Shown piece after piece: positions 1 through 8,378 of a stretch of DNA of 35,488 bases. How positions within the stretch are numbered: position 1 is the first letter of the stretch; the number at the start of each line of letters is the position of its first letter. Made by a program: the position numbers and the translations under genes. This DNA comes from an uncultured Alphaproteobacteria bacterium (GTDB taxonomy: Bacteria > Pseudomonadota > Alphaproteobacteria > RUG11792): contig CAJUOM010000009.1 in the NCBI GenBank assembly GCA_910588255.1, positions 1 through 35,488 on the forward strand, read 5' to 3'. Below the pieces are notes generated by a model, which worked only from the letters and a program-made list of their open reading frames with translations, ran no database searches and was not told the DNA's origin.

Positions 1-32
1 TCGCTCAAAAAGCCTAAAAAAATAAGTCACTA

Positions 33-128
33 CACGAAGCGTGAATTAGAAAGAATGCTTCACCGGCAAACGGCTTGACACCGCAAAGGCCCCTCCAACG
101 CTTTCTGTAGCCATTGTGAATCTGAAAA
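33..128 (+). repeat. Dispersed ~95-bp repeat, copy A
   Basis: One of three related copies in the window; the others are at 12873-12959 (plus) and 21540-21624 (minus). All share the block GAATTAGAAAGA near the left end and a CTTTC block near the right. Copies A and B also share the right end GTGAATCTGAAAA. GAAAG and CTTTC could pair across the element. Copy A carries the central CACCGGCAAAC also found in copy C. No intact gene is supported: the frame reading KRELER is stopped in A and C. Confidence 0.75.
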
Positions 129-157
129 GAGTTTATTAACCTTTAATTTCCAAAATA

Positions 158-187
158 TTGTACTAAAATCTGATTTTGTGATAGAAT
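158..187 (+). promoter_or_regulatory. Probable promoter of the F0 ATP synthase cluster
   Basis: TTGTAC (158-163), an 18-base spacer and TAGAAT (182-187), with TG one base before the -10 (extended -10). It lies 46 bases before the TTG start of atpB. Assigned by pattern only. Confidence 0.45.
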
Positions 188-233
188 ATAATTATATGGT
201 ATTTTTAGAGTTGAATGCAGGAGATTATTAAAT

Positions 234-989
234 TTGATTAATCCAATGTCGTCATTTGAAGTAAAAACACTTCTGCCTATTAATATTCTAGGATTAGACA
301 TATCTATAACTAATTCTTCAATATTTATGCTGCTGGTAGTTTTTGCAATTTCTTTGATTTTTTGGTTTGGAATTTCAAATCGAAGTTTAATCCCAACAAA
401 ATTACAGCTCCTCTTAGAAAAATTATTTTTCTTTATAGGCGATGTTGTAAAATCAAATTCTGGAAAAAGTGCAATTGAAATTTTTCCATATATGATATCT
501 TTGTTTTTGTTTATTATGATAGGTAATATAGTTGGACTTTTCCCTTTTGCATTTTCCTTTACAAGTCAATTAGTAATAACCATTGGAATGGCTTTAAGTA
601 TTTTTATAGCATCTATCATTATCGGAATATATAAGCAAGGTTTTTTATATTTTAAACACTTTTGCCTTGATGGAATTCCAGGATATTTGATTCCATTTTT
701 CGTAGTAATTGAATTAATGTCCTTTGTTTTTCGACCAATAAGCCTTGGCATTCGTTTGTTTGCCAATATGGTTTCTGGACATATTATGATTGAGGTAATA
801 GCAGGTTTTGCAGTTTCTATAGCTAGTATTACTATAGTTTCTTATTTTGCTATATTGCCTGTTGTTATTAACATATTATTAAACATTTTCAAGCTTGTTG
901 TATGCATGCTTCAGGCTTATGTTTTTGTAGTGTTGTCATGCATGTATTTATCAGAATCTCTTGAGATTCAACATGGAAATAAGGAGTAA
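234..989 (+). CDS. atpB: F0F1 ATP synthase subunit a
   Basis: Membrane subunit a of the F0 motor, which forms the half-channels that pass protons to and from the c-ring. The 251-residue protein has five or six hydrophobic segments. It carries the family hallmark RLFANMVSGHIM near residues 174-185, which contains the essential arginine that faces the c-ring carboxylate. The start is TTG: AGGAG at 219-223 sits 10 bases before it, while the next ATG (246) would be 22 bases away. It leads atpB-atpE-b'-b with short gaps. No atpI is seen upstream; the preceding 230 bases hold a repeat and a promoter. The F1 genes are not in the window, as in most alphaproteobacteria, where F0 and F1 operons are separate. 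Confidence 0.96.
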   Translation: MINPMSSFEVKTLLPINILGLDISITNSSIFMLLVVFAISLIFWFGISNRSLIPTKLQLLLEKLFFFIGDVVKSNSGKSAIEIFPYMISLFLFIMIGNIVGLFPFAFSFTSQLVITIGMALSIFIASIIIGIYKQGFLYFKHFCLDGIPGYLIPFFVVIELMSFVFRPISLGIRLFANMVSGHIMIEVIAGFAVSIASITIVSYFAILPVVINILLNIFKLVVCMLQAYVFVVLSCMYLSESLEIQHGNKE

Positions 990-992
990 AAA

Positions 993-1220
993 ATGGACGC
1001 AGGTGCAGCAAAATTAATTGGAGCAGGGATTTCAGTTATTGCCTTGTTTGGTGTGGGATTGGGATTAGGAAATCTTTTCTCATCGCTGATAAACTCAATA
1101 GCAAGAAACCCTTCCGCAAAAAACGACTTAATGTCAACTGGAATGTTATGCTTCGCTCTTATTGAGTCAATTGCACTATTGGCATTCGTTGTTGCTATGA
1201 TAATATTATTCACGGCATAA
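993..1220 (+). CDS. atpE: F0F1 ATP synthase subunit c
   Basis: Proteolipid subunit c, whose oligomeric ring rotates as protons cross the membrane. The 75-residue hairpin has a Gly-rich first helix (GVGLGLGNLF), the polar loop ARNP (R38-N39-P40) that contacts the F1 stalk, and a second helix carrying the proton-binding carboxylate E58 in ALIESIALLAF. Length and motifs are standard. AAGGAG lies just upstream of the ATG and the gap to atpB is three bases, so the genes are cotranscribed. Nothing in the ion-binding helix suggests sodium coupling, but I did not model it. Confidence 0.97.
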   Translation: MDAGAAKLIGAGISVIALFGVGLGLGNLFSSLINSIARNPSAKNDLMSTGMLCFALIESIALLAFVVAMIILFTA

Positions 1221-1226
1221 AAAACA

Positions 1227-1676
1227 ATGCTTCCACAATTAGATGCAAGTTATTATATATCTCAACTTTTTTGGCTTTTCATTTGCTTTGTTGTTCTTAC
1301 AGCTTTGTTTAAAAAGATATTTATTCCCAGAATGAATAATTTATTAAATAAAAGAGATTCAGTGATAGAGGACGGAAAAGAAACAGTATCAAAACTTAAA
1401 AGTGAAATTCTTGCATTGGAAAATGAAATAAAATCAATAAAAGAGCAAGAATTAAAACAAACTTCCAAAATCGTGAAAGAATCTATTGTTAAATCAGAAA
1501 AAATTCTTGAAGAACAATTGAAATTTATAAAAGATGAAAACACTGAATTGCTTCACGCAGAACGTTTGAAATTTAAATCAGAAATTAATTCCCTGGAAAC
1601 CTGTTTAAAAGATCAAATAGGTAATTCCTCAAAAATACTTTTAAAAAAATTATTCTTGAGGAATAAGAATGTTTAG
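1227..1676 (+). CDS. atpF': F0F1 ATP synthase subunit b' (first b-type stalk subunit)
   Basis: One of two b-type peripheral stalk subunits that hold F1 against the rotor. The opening MLPQLDASYYISQLFWL is typical of alphaproteobacterial b'. It is followed by one membrane helix (about residues 13-32) and a long charged coiled coil to the C-terminus. At 149 residues it is slightly short. There is no clear Shine-Dalgarno sequence: the ATG is six bases after the atpE stop, so translation probably relies on coupling. Its last eight bases overlap the next gene. Having both b' and b fits alphaproteobacteria, cyanobacteria and plastids. Confidence 0.9.
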   Translation: MLPQLDASYYISQLFWLFICFVVLTALFKKIFIPRMNNLLNKRDSVIEDGKETVSKLKSEILALENEIKSIKEQELKQTSKIVKESIVKSEKILEEQLKFIKDENTELLHAERLKFKSEINSLETCLKDQIGNSSKILLKKLFLRNKNV

Positions 1677-2184
1677 TATATTTCAAAATATCCACACATA
1701 TTTGGTCATTAGTTTTGTTGTTATGCTAGTATTTTTATTTAAATTCGGATATAGAAAGCTTGATAGTCAATTAAATAAAGATATAGAGAATATAAAATTT
1801 ACTTTGAATGATCTAGAAACTAAAAAGATAGAAGCAAATGATCAAATAAACCAACTGAAACAGGAATTACAAACTGCAAATGATAATATTCTAAAAGCCA
1901 TTTCAAAAGCAGAACAAAAAGCAAAAGAAATAACAGAAAATTCCAATAAAAATATTGAAGAAATTTTGAAAAACAAACAAGCAGAATATGATGCAGCTCT
2001 AAGAAGAATAGAACAAGGATTTCTTGTTGAATTGAAAAACAAATTGGTTTACTTGATATTGAAAAATTTGGAAGAAAAACTTAAAGAAGGAAAAACTTCA
2101 AGAGAGCTTCAAAATGATTTGATTGAAAATTCGATAGAAAACCTGGAAACTCTTGTTGCAAAATATATAAACACTGTTAATTAA
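1669..2184 (+). CDS. atpF: F0F1 ATP synthase subunit b
   Basis: Second peripheral stalk subunit. The 171-residue protein has one N-terminal membrane helix (about residues 8-26), then a Lys/Glu-rich coiled coil with heptad-like spacing through about residue 150. It overlaps b' by eight bases, with TGAGGA upstream of the ATG inside b'. It ends the cluster. The 42 bases to the converging surface-protein operon contain only a short direct repeat (ATAGTCTTA/ATAGTCTAT) and no clear terminator. Confidence 0.92.
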   Translation: MFSIFQNIHTYLVISFVVMLVFLFKFGYRKLDSQLNKDIENIKFTLNDLETKKIEANDQINQLKQELQTANDNILKAISKAEQKAKEITENSNKNIEEILKNKQAEYDAALRRIEQGFLVELKNKLVYLILKNLEEKLKEGKTSRELQNDLIENSIENLETLVAKYINTVN

Positions 2185-2226
2185 TATTAACTGTAAAAAG
2201 CAATAAAGAGAATAGTCTTACATAGT

Positions 2227-4218
2227 CTATCCTAGTATTAAAGTCAATCCATTTATTGCGAAATTACCACCTGCAGTGATTGTATTTGATTGAAAATTAA
2301 GCACTTTATGATTTTCTGCTTTATGATCCTCTGAATCATAAGAAGCGGTAAAATTTTTCTCGAAATAAAGTGAATCCGATTTTATGGTAAATTCTGAATT
2401 TTCAATTGCAACATCTTGTTCTACTTTAAATTTCTTTGTACTTTCCAATGTTATATCGGATTTGGATGCTTGAAAAGAACCTCTGATTGTTATGTCTAGA
2501 TTGTCATTCATAAATTTTAAAGTTGAATTTTCAGCAACCATATTCCTTTCATGATCGATTGAATAATTCAAGAAATAAAATGAAGATGTGTTATTTAAAA
2601 ATCTTATAATTCCCGGACCTGATATTTTTGTTTCTTTTGATACTGTACCATTATTATTGATTTCCAAAATGGAATTGTCCAGATTGTTTAATTTGAATGA
2701 ACCTCCAGATATCTGACGGAATATTCCAAGAACTCCTGAAACAGGTATAGATATTTGATTTGATGGAGCTTCACTATCTGTTAATCTAAGCCAACCTTCT
2801 TTGTATAAATTCACTCGACCTTCTGTCCAAAAGGAAGTTCCGGAGTAATTTCTCTCGCTATTATGTATAATTGGATCGAACAGATCGCAATATAAGTCCA
2901 ATCTTCCGGTTGCTGTTGGACAAACAGATGTTTCTGCTGCAGAAACTGAAGTTATCGGATCTTTGAAAACAACAACCCCAGCTGGTTTTATTTCCAGTTT
3001 GGGACTATAATCCAAAGAAGTTGCAGACAAATCTATTGCGTTCCTATAAGAACGAGAGCCAGCATAATTATCATAGAATGTAACTAATTTACCTTCTGCA
3101 GGATTTAATTTTATATCTCCATCTGCAACATATATAGCTCCTCCAAATCTCGTTGCTTCATTTTCTGTGAATGTTGCATCTCCAAGAATTTCTATTAAAA
3201 CTGAATCTGATGGAGATTTATTTGATCCACCACAACAATTTGGGGCGCAGCAGATAGCTCCTCCTCCGCCTCCTATTTTGTTAACTACATTATATATTCG
3301 GAATTCATCTGCAGCATTAGCGGAGGCAATAGATGTGTTTCCTTGAAAATAAACCTGTGAGGTTTCGCTAAATTTGCACCTTCCTCGAATAGCGCCGCCT
3401 CCAGAGGCTTTTTCATCTTCCGGATTTTGTCCTGTAGAGGTCTTTTCTATAACTTGATTTTTTATAAACCAAGATTTTCCATTAATAATTATTTTCCCTC
3501 CTAAATCCTCTCTACCCTGTATTGCACCACCGCCATATTTTCTGGACGATAGATTTTCAGCAAATACTGTTTCACTTTCAAGAGTAATATTTCTTGCAGT
3601 CATAGCATCATGATGTATTGAAATTGCTCCTCCACCATATCCCCCCTGAGCATCACTAGAATGCGCCGAGCCATGGAAGAAAACCAGTCTGTTATAATTT
3701 CCATAGATACCCAATCCCTCCTGTTTCCATCTAGCATTGTTGTCTGTACTTCCCCAGGCTCCTTTAGCATCAGAGTCTGTATACATTTTTTTATATTCAG
3801 TAAAAATTATTCCTGTATGTAGCGTTGGAGATGGAGTTATCGGCCTAATAAGCAAATCTTTATTTTTCATAACCAAAAGTCGATAAAAGTTTCCTACATT
3901 ATTACAATTTGTTATAAAACCATGTTTCGATATAGTATAGGTATTTCCCGAATATGTTCCTAAATACCCAGCATTTTTTGCTTGAGTACTAAGATTGTCC
4001 TGAGATGTAGCTGCTACATTACTATTCGGGGCATCATCTGAAAAAAATGGATAAGTACTACTCTGATACCAGTTATAATAATTACCACTAGGCATACTGA
4101 GAGAATTATAAAATTCATTATTCCATATATGATTCAAATAACCGAATTCACTTGGTTCAGTTGAAAAACATTGTGAAGAAAAAGCTATCACGTTGATATA
4201 AACTATAACTTTTTTCAT
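2227..4218 (-). CDS. Exported Pmp-like beta-helix surface protein, without a visible autotransporter barrel
   Basis: The start is taken at 4218 (MKKVIVYINV) because AAAGGAGGG lies seven bases upstream; an in-frame start at 4254 lacks this. The protein has 663 residues. A signal peptide covers about residues 1-20. Residues 195-362 hold five GGAI-type motifs (about 195-199, 229-233, 273-277, 319-322, 358-362) alternating with FxxN motifs (FAEN 219, FIKN 251, FQGN 291, FTEN 350). This is the signature of chlamydial polymorphic membrane protein passengers. A Cys cluster (C323, C324, C328, C329) follows the fourth GGAI. The rest is Ser/Thr/Asn-rich predicted beta-solenoid. No C-terminal beta-barrel is seen; the chain ends in LTLILG. 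It is the third gene of an operon. The role, adhesion or surface display, is inferred. Confidence 0.75.
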   Translation of the reverse strand: MKKVIVYINVIAFSSQCFSTEPSEFGYLNHIWNNEFYNSLSMPSGNYYNWYQSSTYPFFSDDAPNSNVAATSQDNLSTQAKNAGYLGTYSGNTYTISKHGFITNCNNVGNFYRLLVMKNKDLLIRPITPSPTLHTGIIFTEYKKMYTDSDAKGAWGSTDNNARWKQEGLGIYGNYNRLVFFHGSAHSSDAQGGYGGGAISIHHDAMTARNITLESETVFAENLSSRKYGGGAIQGREDLGGKIIINGKSWFIKNQVIEKTSTGQNPEDEKASGGGAIRGRCKFSETSQVYFQGNTSIASANAADEFRIYNVVNKIGGGGGAICCAPNCCGGSNKSPSDSVLIEILGDATFTENEATRFGGAIYVADGDIKLNPAEGKLVTFYDNYAGSRSYRNAIDLSATSLDYSPKLEIKPAGVVVFKDPITSVSAAETSVCPTATGRLDLYCDLFDPIIHNSERNYSGTSFWTEGRVNLYKEGWLRLTDSEAPSNQISIPVSGVLGIFRQISGGSFKLNNLDNSILEINNNGTVSKETKISGPGIIRFLNNTSSFYFLNYSIDHERNMVAENSTLKFMNDNLDITIRGSFQASKSDITLESTKKFKVEQDVAIENSEFTIKSDSLYFEKNFTASYDSEDHKAENHKVLNFQSNTITAGGNFAINGLTLILG

Positions 4219-4231
4219 GATTTTCCCTCCT

Positions 4232-4478
4232 TTATAATGTGATAGAGCTGCCATTTATGGCTTTTATTGAACTTTCAATGGAAACAGCATCAGTAGCTAT
4301 TTCCAAACTCGAATTATCAACTTCAATAGGACAATTTGGAATTGAATTGCTTTCTCCTATCTTTAGTGCTGTTTTATTTTCAATTAAAACTTTGCCTTTA
4401 GTATAATATTTGTTGTACCCCTTAAGCGTCGTTATTTTCCCGCCAATAAAATGAAGAGTTGCAATAGATGGAAAATCT
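4232..4478 (-). pseudogene. Out-of-frame tail of the middle surface-protein gene
   Basis: Directly after the in-frame stop of the gene at 4479-5039, the neighbouring frame stays open for 84 codons (4486 down to a TAA at 4232). Its composition is the same beta-strand-like Ser/Thr/Ile/Asn mix, and it ends in SSITL, like the other two family members. Removing one base from the C5 run (G5 on plus, 4484-4488) joins the two parts into 268 residues. The TAA then falls 14 bases before the next gene, with that gene's ribosome site between them. This looks like a one-base insertion rather than a separate gene. A sequencing error or phase-variable tract is also possible. Confidence 0.7.
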
Positions 4479-5039
4479 TCATTGGGGGTAAATAAAAGTG
4501 CAAATATTGATTTGAAGAGTTATATTTTCTGTGGAATTGTCTATAGAATATATTTCTGGACTATCTTTAAATGCCTGAACTATATAATTATGATTGCTTG
4601 GAATTGTTGAGCAAGTTAAGTCAAGAACATTTTGTTTTGAGCTTTTAGATTTTATCAGGTGGTATAAATCAACAATATTTGGTTTAAAAATAAAACCGGA
4701 ATCTGGTATTTGAATTAATTGAGAAATAAAAGATCTTATCTGAGGATTTGTAATAGATATTGTTGATGAAGTATAGTTAATCGTATTTGCAAGGTTTGAT
4801 AAATTTGTAATAGATGCTAGTGGATAATCGCTTGTATATGTTTCTATATAAAGCTTAACCGTAACATCTTTATCTCCTATTTTTTTCAATCGTCCTAAAC
4901 TTATCCCTTCCTTTAGTTCAAGGCGGCCATTTAAATCAAATGTTGTTCCGCCTGTGAAATTAAAGGTAGGGGAAGCAGCTTTCAGGAGGTTGAAAGATAT
5001 ACAAATTATAACAATTACTACTATTAACTTTTTTTGCAT
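4479..5039 (-). CDS. Exported surface protein, frame-broken at its 3' end
   Basis: An unrecognised family member of 186 residues in the present frame. Residues 1-21 (MQKKLIVVIVIICISFNLL, then KAA) form a clear signal peptide with cleavage likely after KAA. The mature part is Thr/Ser/Ile/Asn-rich and looks like beta structure. AGGAGG precedes the ATG. It lies 32 bases downstream of the 371-codon ORF and is part of the same operon. The stop at 4479-4481 comes just after a C5 run where a one-base slip seems to have broken the gene (see the tail entry). No catalytic motif is seen; an exported structural role is inferred from its neighbours. Confidence 0.6.
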   Translation of the reverse strand: MQKKLIVVIVIICISFNLLKAASPTFNFTGGTTFDLNGRLELKEGISLGRLKKIGDKDVTVKLYIETYTSDYPLASITNLSNLANTINYTSSTISITNPQIRSFISQLIQIPDSGFIFKPNIVDLYHLIKSKSSKQNVLDLTCSTIPSNHNYIVQAFKDSPEIYSIDNSTENITLQINICTFIYPQ

Positions 5040-5071
5040 GGTTGCTTCCTCCTATAGGTCTAAATTATTCA

Positions 5072-6127
5072 TTAAAAAGTAAGACTACCGCCACTTTTTA
5101 CTTCTATCGTTCCGGCAATCTTAGATCCGTCATTAGTTATAACTAAACTTTTTCCCAATTCGATCTTAAGAGTTGCAGATTGCTTTACTTTAAGTTTTTT
5201 CGTTTCAATATCTGCATATATAGAATTCTCAGATGCATTTGTCCCATCTCCGAATGTCAGGTTACCGATTGATGATTCTGAGGTTGCATTATTATGAGGA
5301 AACAATGAGTTATCACCAATAAAGATCAATGTAGCATTTGTCGGCAATGTTTGAGTTCCTAAATTACTATTATTTCCTGCAAATGTAAAGATATCCTGAG
5401 TATCTATATTATCCGACCTCCCTTTGAATGTAATTTGGCTATTTCCTGTTAAGTTGACATTTACTGGGATAGCCCCTGCGTCTAAAACAGGATCAAGTCC
5501 TTCTGTTCCCAAGTCTAATGTATTCCCTTTTTGATTCTTCTCGTCTTGCGCTACATTTGTTATTGTAACCTTCACAACTTCTCCATCCGATGGAGCATCA
5601 TTTTGCCAAGCGATATTTCCCGAAGAGGCACTGACTCCCAAGTAGCTCGTCTTATCAGTTCCAAGGTGTCCAGTAGTTTGTGAGTCAAGTTTAATCACAT
5701 TACCTGTATCAAGTTCCGTTGCAATCGTATATTGAGTAGTTCCAGCTGTATAGTAATAGTGAACTGTTTGAGATGGATCTACGTTTATTGCTGAAATTTT
5801 GTCAGGGGCTATACAAACTGGATTAGGAGATCCTCCTTTTCCGAGAATAAGTCCCTTTGTATCACTTGCTGTACCATCTACCTTCATGTGTATCGCATCT
5901 CCAGTATAACCCGCTATATCTATAGTTCCATTATTTGTTAAAGTGTTACTACTCTGATTAAAAGTGGAACTTCCAATGATTGATATTTTTCCAGACTCTG
6001 CCACTGTTGTTGTTCGACTTAGACTCAATGTTGAGTCTTGGATGTCAACAATATTTAATACGCTTGTACAAAATCCTAAAGGGCTTAGTAGATTTGAAAG
6101 TAAAATTAATTTTGATAATTTTCGCAT
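5072..6127 (-). CDS. Exported beta-solenoid surface protein, first gene of the operon
   Basis: The start is set at 6127 (MRKLSKLILLSNLL), with GGAGG about five bases upstream; the longer frame from 6187 begins inside the promoter. The protein has 351 residues: a signal peptide (about 1-22) and then a mature chain rich in Thr, Asn, Ser, Gly and Asp with repeated short strands such as LTNNGTIDIAG and SLVITNDGSKIAGTIEVKSG. These resemble the parallel beta-helix of autotransporter passengers. There is no barrel and the chain ends SGGSLTF. The lipobox is poor (LGFC), so it is probably not a lipoprotein. Specific function unknown; surface or secreted location is inferred. Confidence 0.65.
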   Translation of the reverse strand: MRKLSKLILLSNLLSPLGFCTSVLNIVDIQDSTLSLSRTTTVAESGKISIIGSSTFNQSSNTLTNNGTIDIAGYTGDAIHMKVDGTASDTKGLILGKGGSPNPVCIAPDKISAINVDPSQTVHYYYTAGTTQYTIATELDTGNVIKLDSQTTGHLGTDKTSYLGVSASSGNIAWQNDAPSDGEVVKVTITNVAQDEKNQKGNTLDLGTEGLDPVLDAGAIPVNVNLTGNSQITFKGRSDNIDTQDIFTFAGNNSNLGTQTLPTNATLIFIGDNSLFPHNNATSESSIGNLTFGDGTNASENSIYADIETKKLKVKQSATLKIELGKSLVITNDGSKIAGTIEVKSGGSLTF

Positions 6128-6242
6128 ATTTTCCTCCATTTCATAATTAACTTTTTTGTTATAGAGATTTATTTTCCCTATTTTCAATTTAAAAAAAAGG
6201 TTAATTTTTCGTTAATTTTACTTCCTTTTATTGATGGGATAT
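6128..6242 (-). promoter_or_regulatory. Upstream region shared with the surface-protein pseudogene
   Basis: On the minus strand, about 115 bases before the first operon gene match 8257-8378 (plus) before the decayed surface-protein gene. Shared blocks in order include ATATCCC, GAAGTAAAA, GAAAATTAAC, GAAAATAGGGAA and CTCTATAAC. Similar upstream sequence before members of one protein family suggests common regulation or duplication together with the leader. Confidence 0.65.
6158..6187 (-). promoter_or_regulatory. Probable promoter of the surface-protein operon
   Basis: On the minus strand: TTGAAA (6187-6182), an 18-base spacer and TATAAC (6163-6158). It lies about 30 bases before the ATG at 6127. 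The TATAAC block is conserved in the related region before 8379. Confidence 0.5.
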
Positions 6243-6371
6243 TTTGAAGAATGACGGCTTCATAAAATTTTAGGGATTCTTACGGAATTTATAAACTCTT
6301 TCGGCATTTCAGATATGTAAGTTATAAAGAAGATGGATTTATTCGAATTCCGCGAACTATATATTCTTTCT

Positions 6372-8141
6372 CTATTTTTGGTTTTCTGTCATTCTGTGTA
6401 CAACTTGTTTTATTGCCTCTTCAAAACTTGGAACTATATAGCCATATGTATTTTTGTTTTTTTCCAAATCTGCTTTTTCTTTTAATATATCCAACAAACG
6501 ACCATTAGTTCCTGTAACCATAATTACCGCATCCTTCTCCTTTGCATTTTTCACCAATTGTTTCAAAATTTCAAATGCCTCGCTATCCAAATAAGGGACA
6601 TTATTAAAATATATAAGAAGAACGCTAGGAAATTTTCCTCGAGCAAACAGAGCTTCTTCAACGACTTTTGCTATGTTGAGAAACAAAACATTTGTCACTT
6701 GAATAACTTCAATTTTATCAAGAATATTTTCAGGTATATTCAATGAATTAGTAAAACCGTTCTTATTTGTCATGAATTCAACAGCTCCTGTGTCATGATT
6801 CTTTGTGGTATGAACTGTCGCATCTTTTATTCTTACCATTCGATTTGCGAAAATTACGCAAGATAGTGTAAACCCAACAATTGTTGCGGGAATAAATCCA
6901 AAATAAACCGCAATGATAAAAGTCAGCCAGAAAATATAGCTGTTTGAGGATTTCATATTAAAATATTGAAATACCCTTTTATTTTTCAATTCACATAAAG
7001 CATAAACAATCAAAATAGATGCAATTGCATTGATCGGAATTATATTTAAAATTTCATAATTATAAACCAAACATATAATGGCCAAAAATGCGACCATGAT
7101 TGTCGGTAAAAGAGTTTTTGATTTCAAATCGATATTTTTTATGGAAAGATTTGTATTTGGAGAAACGAACAGACCGCCACAAGAAACAGAGGCAAAATTT
7201 GATATACCATCAGATATTAATTCTATATTATGCTGAAGTCTTGTGTCTCCTGTGATACTTGAAGAAACATTTGTACAAAAACTTGATTCGCAAGCTATGA
7301 TAATTGAAATTATAAAAGCATAATTCATTGTATTTGCTAAAAATATCTGAGAAGATCCACTGTTAGTCAAGGACATTATGTTTTCAACAGCTCCATTTGT
7401 AATCATTTCTTTTCCGAAAGTTCGAATATCAATTAAACTTGGAAGTATACCAACGTCAGACAAATAGACAAATATGCAACAAACTAACATATATAAAGGA
7501 TATGCGGAAAATCCTTTAAAAAATAACTTTATCAAAAGCAATGGAGCAATGAAAATTAAAGCTGTAATTATACTAGATTGTATTATATTTTCAATACTTG
7601 AATGAAATATTGAAATGTTCTCAATTAAGCTTTGTGATGACAGAATTGAGTTTATTCCCAATAAGAGCGGAATTTGTATTATAATTATAGAGGCAATTAC
7701 GTAAACAGATAAGGCAGAAATAAATGCATATGAAAGATGTTTTATCACATTGCTGATTTTTAAAAATCCGAACAAAATTAAAATTAGCGAAACAAAAATA
7801 GCCGTATGGAACAATCCTTTATATTGATATTTTGATAAAATCTCAAAAGTTACCAAACAAACTGGCAAAGATATAGAAACTATTTGATATTTTGAACCTC
7901 CAAATATGGCACTTACTAAAGCCCCTATAGCACACGATATTATGCCTTGAATTGGAGAAGCACCACAAAAATACGAGAGAGCAAATGCTACAGGAAATAA
8001 AAACATTTTCATACCTGCCAAAATATCATTTAATAAAAATTTAAATGAATACCTGCCTACATAAAGATTTAGTATGGAAGGGCATAGCCCCATTTTTTTC
8101 ACTAATTCTAATTTAGTTGTCATTTTCTTAGATATAATCAT
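6372..8141 (-). CDS. SulP-family anion transporter with C-terminal STAS domain
   Basis: A 589-residue inner-membrane transporter of the SLC26/SulP family. The N-terminal segment with DILAGMKMFLFPVAFALSY, ASPIQGI and a GGSKYQI block matches the start of the family transport domain. About ten or more hydrophobic segments follow, with a conserved NIELISDGISNFASVSCGG block in the middle. Residues about 465-580 form a STAS domain (VLLIYFNNVPYLDSEAFEIL). Substrate cannot be read from sequence: sulfate, bicarbonate or dicarboxylate are all known in the family. The start is uncertain: ATGs at 8141, 8123 and 8093 are in frame and none has a strong ribosome site. It stands alone between the surface-protein genes. 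Confidence 0.9.
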   Translation of the reverse strand: MIISKKMTTKLELVKKMGLCPSILNLYVGRYSFKFLLNDILAGMKMFLFPVAFALSYFCGASPIQGIISCAIGALVSAIFGGSKYQIVSISLPVCLVTFEILSKYQYKGLFHTAIFVSLILILFGFLKISNVIKHLSYAFISALSVYVIASIIIIQIPLLLGINSILSSQSLIENISIFHSSIENIIQSSIITALIFIAPLLLIKLFFKGFSAYPLYMLVCCIFVYLSDVGILPSLIDIRTFGKEMITNGAVENIMSLTNSGSSQIFLANTMNYAFIISIIIACESSFCTNVSSSITGDTRLQHNIELISDGISNFASVSCGGLFVSPNTNLSIKNIDLKSKTLLPTIMVAFLAIICLVYNYEILNIIPINAIASILIVYALCELKNKRVFQYFNMKSSNSYIFWLTFIIAVYFGFIPATIVGFTLSCVIFANRMVRIKDATVHTTKNHDTGAVEFMTNKNGFTNSLNIPENILDKIEVIQVTNVLFLNIAKVVEEALFARGKFPSVLLIYFNNVPYLDSEAFEILKQLVKNAKEKDAVIMVTGTNGRLLDILKEKADLEKNKNTYGYIVPSFEEAIKQVVHRMTENQK

Positions 8142-8256
8142 GTTTTTATATAAAACATTTATACTCTCTCAAACTTAGTTTATCTCTAAAAAGTTAAAAA
8201 TTAGTTTATTTTTTTAAAGTTTTTTAATTTTCTAAAAATAATCTTCTTCTCTCCTA

Positions 8257-8378
8257 ATATCCCTTCAAATAAAACGAAGTAAAACTAACAGAAAATTAAC
8301 TTTTTAAATAGAAAATAGGGAAGAAATGTTATGAAAATACTCTCTATAACGTAAATATATCTTTTTAAGGAGGTAAAT
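8257..8378 (+). promoter_or_regulatory. Upstream region of the decayed surface-protein gene, homologous to 6128-6242
   Basis: It shares the ordered blocks listed for 6128-6242 and ends in AAGGAGG before the ATG at 8379. A short insertion separates the A-rich block from CTCTATAAC relative to the operon copy. Confidence 0.65.
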
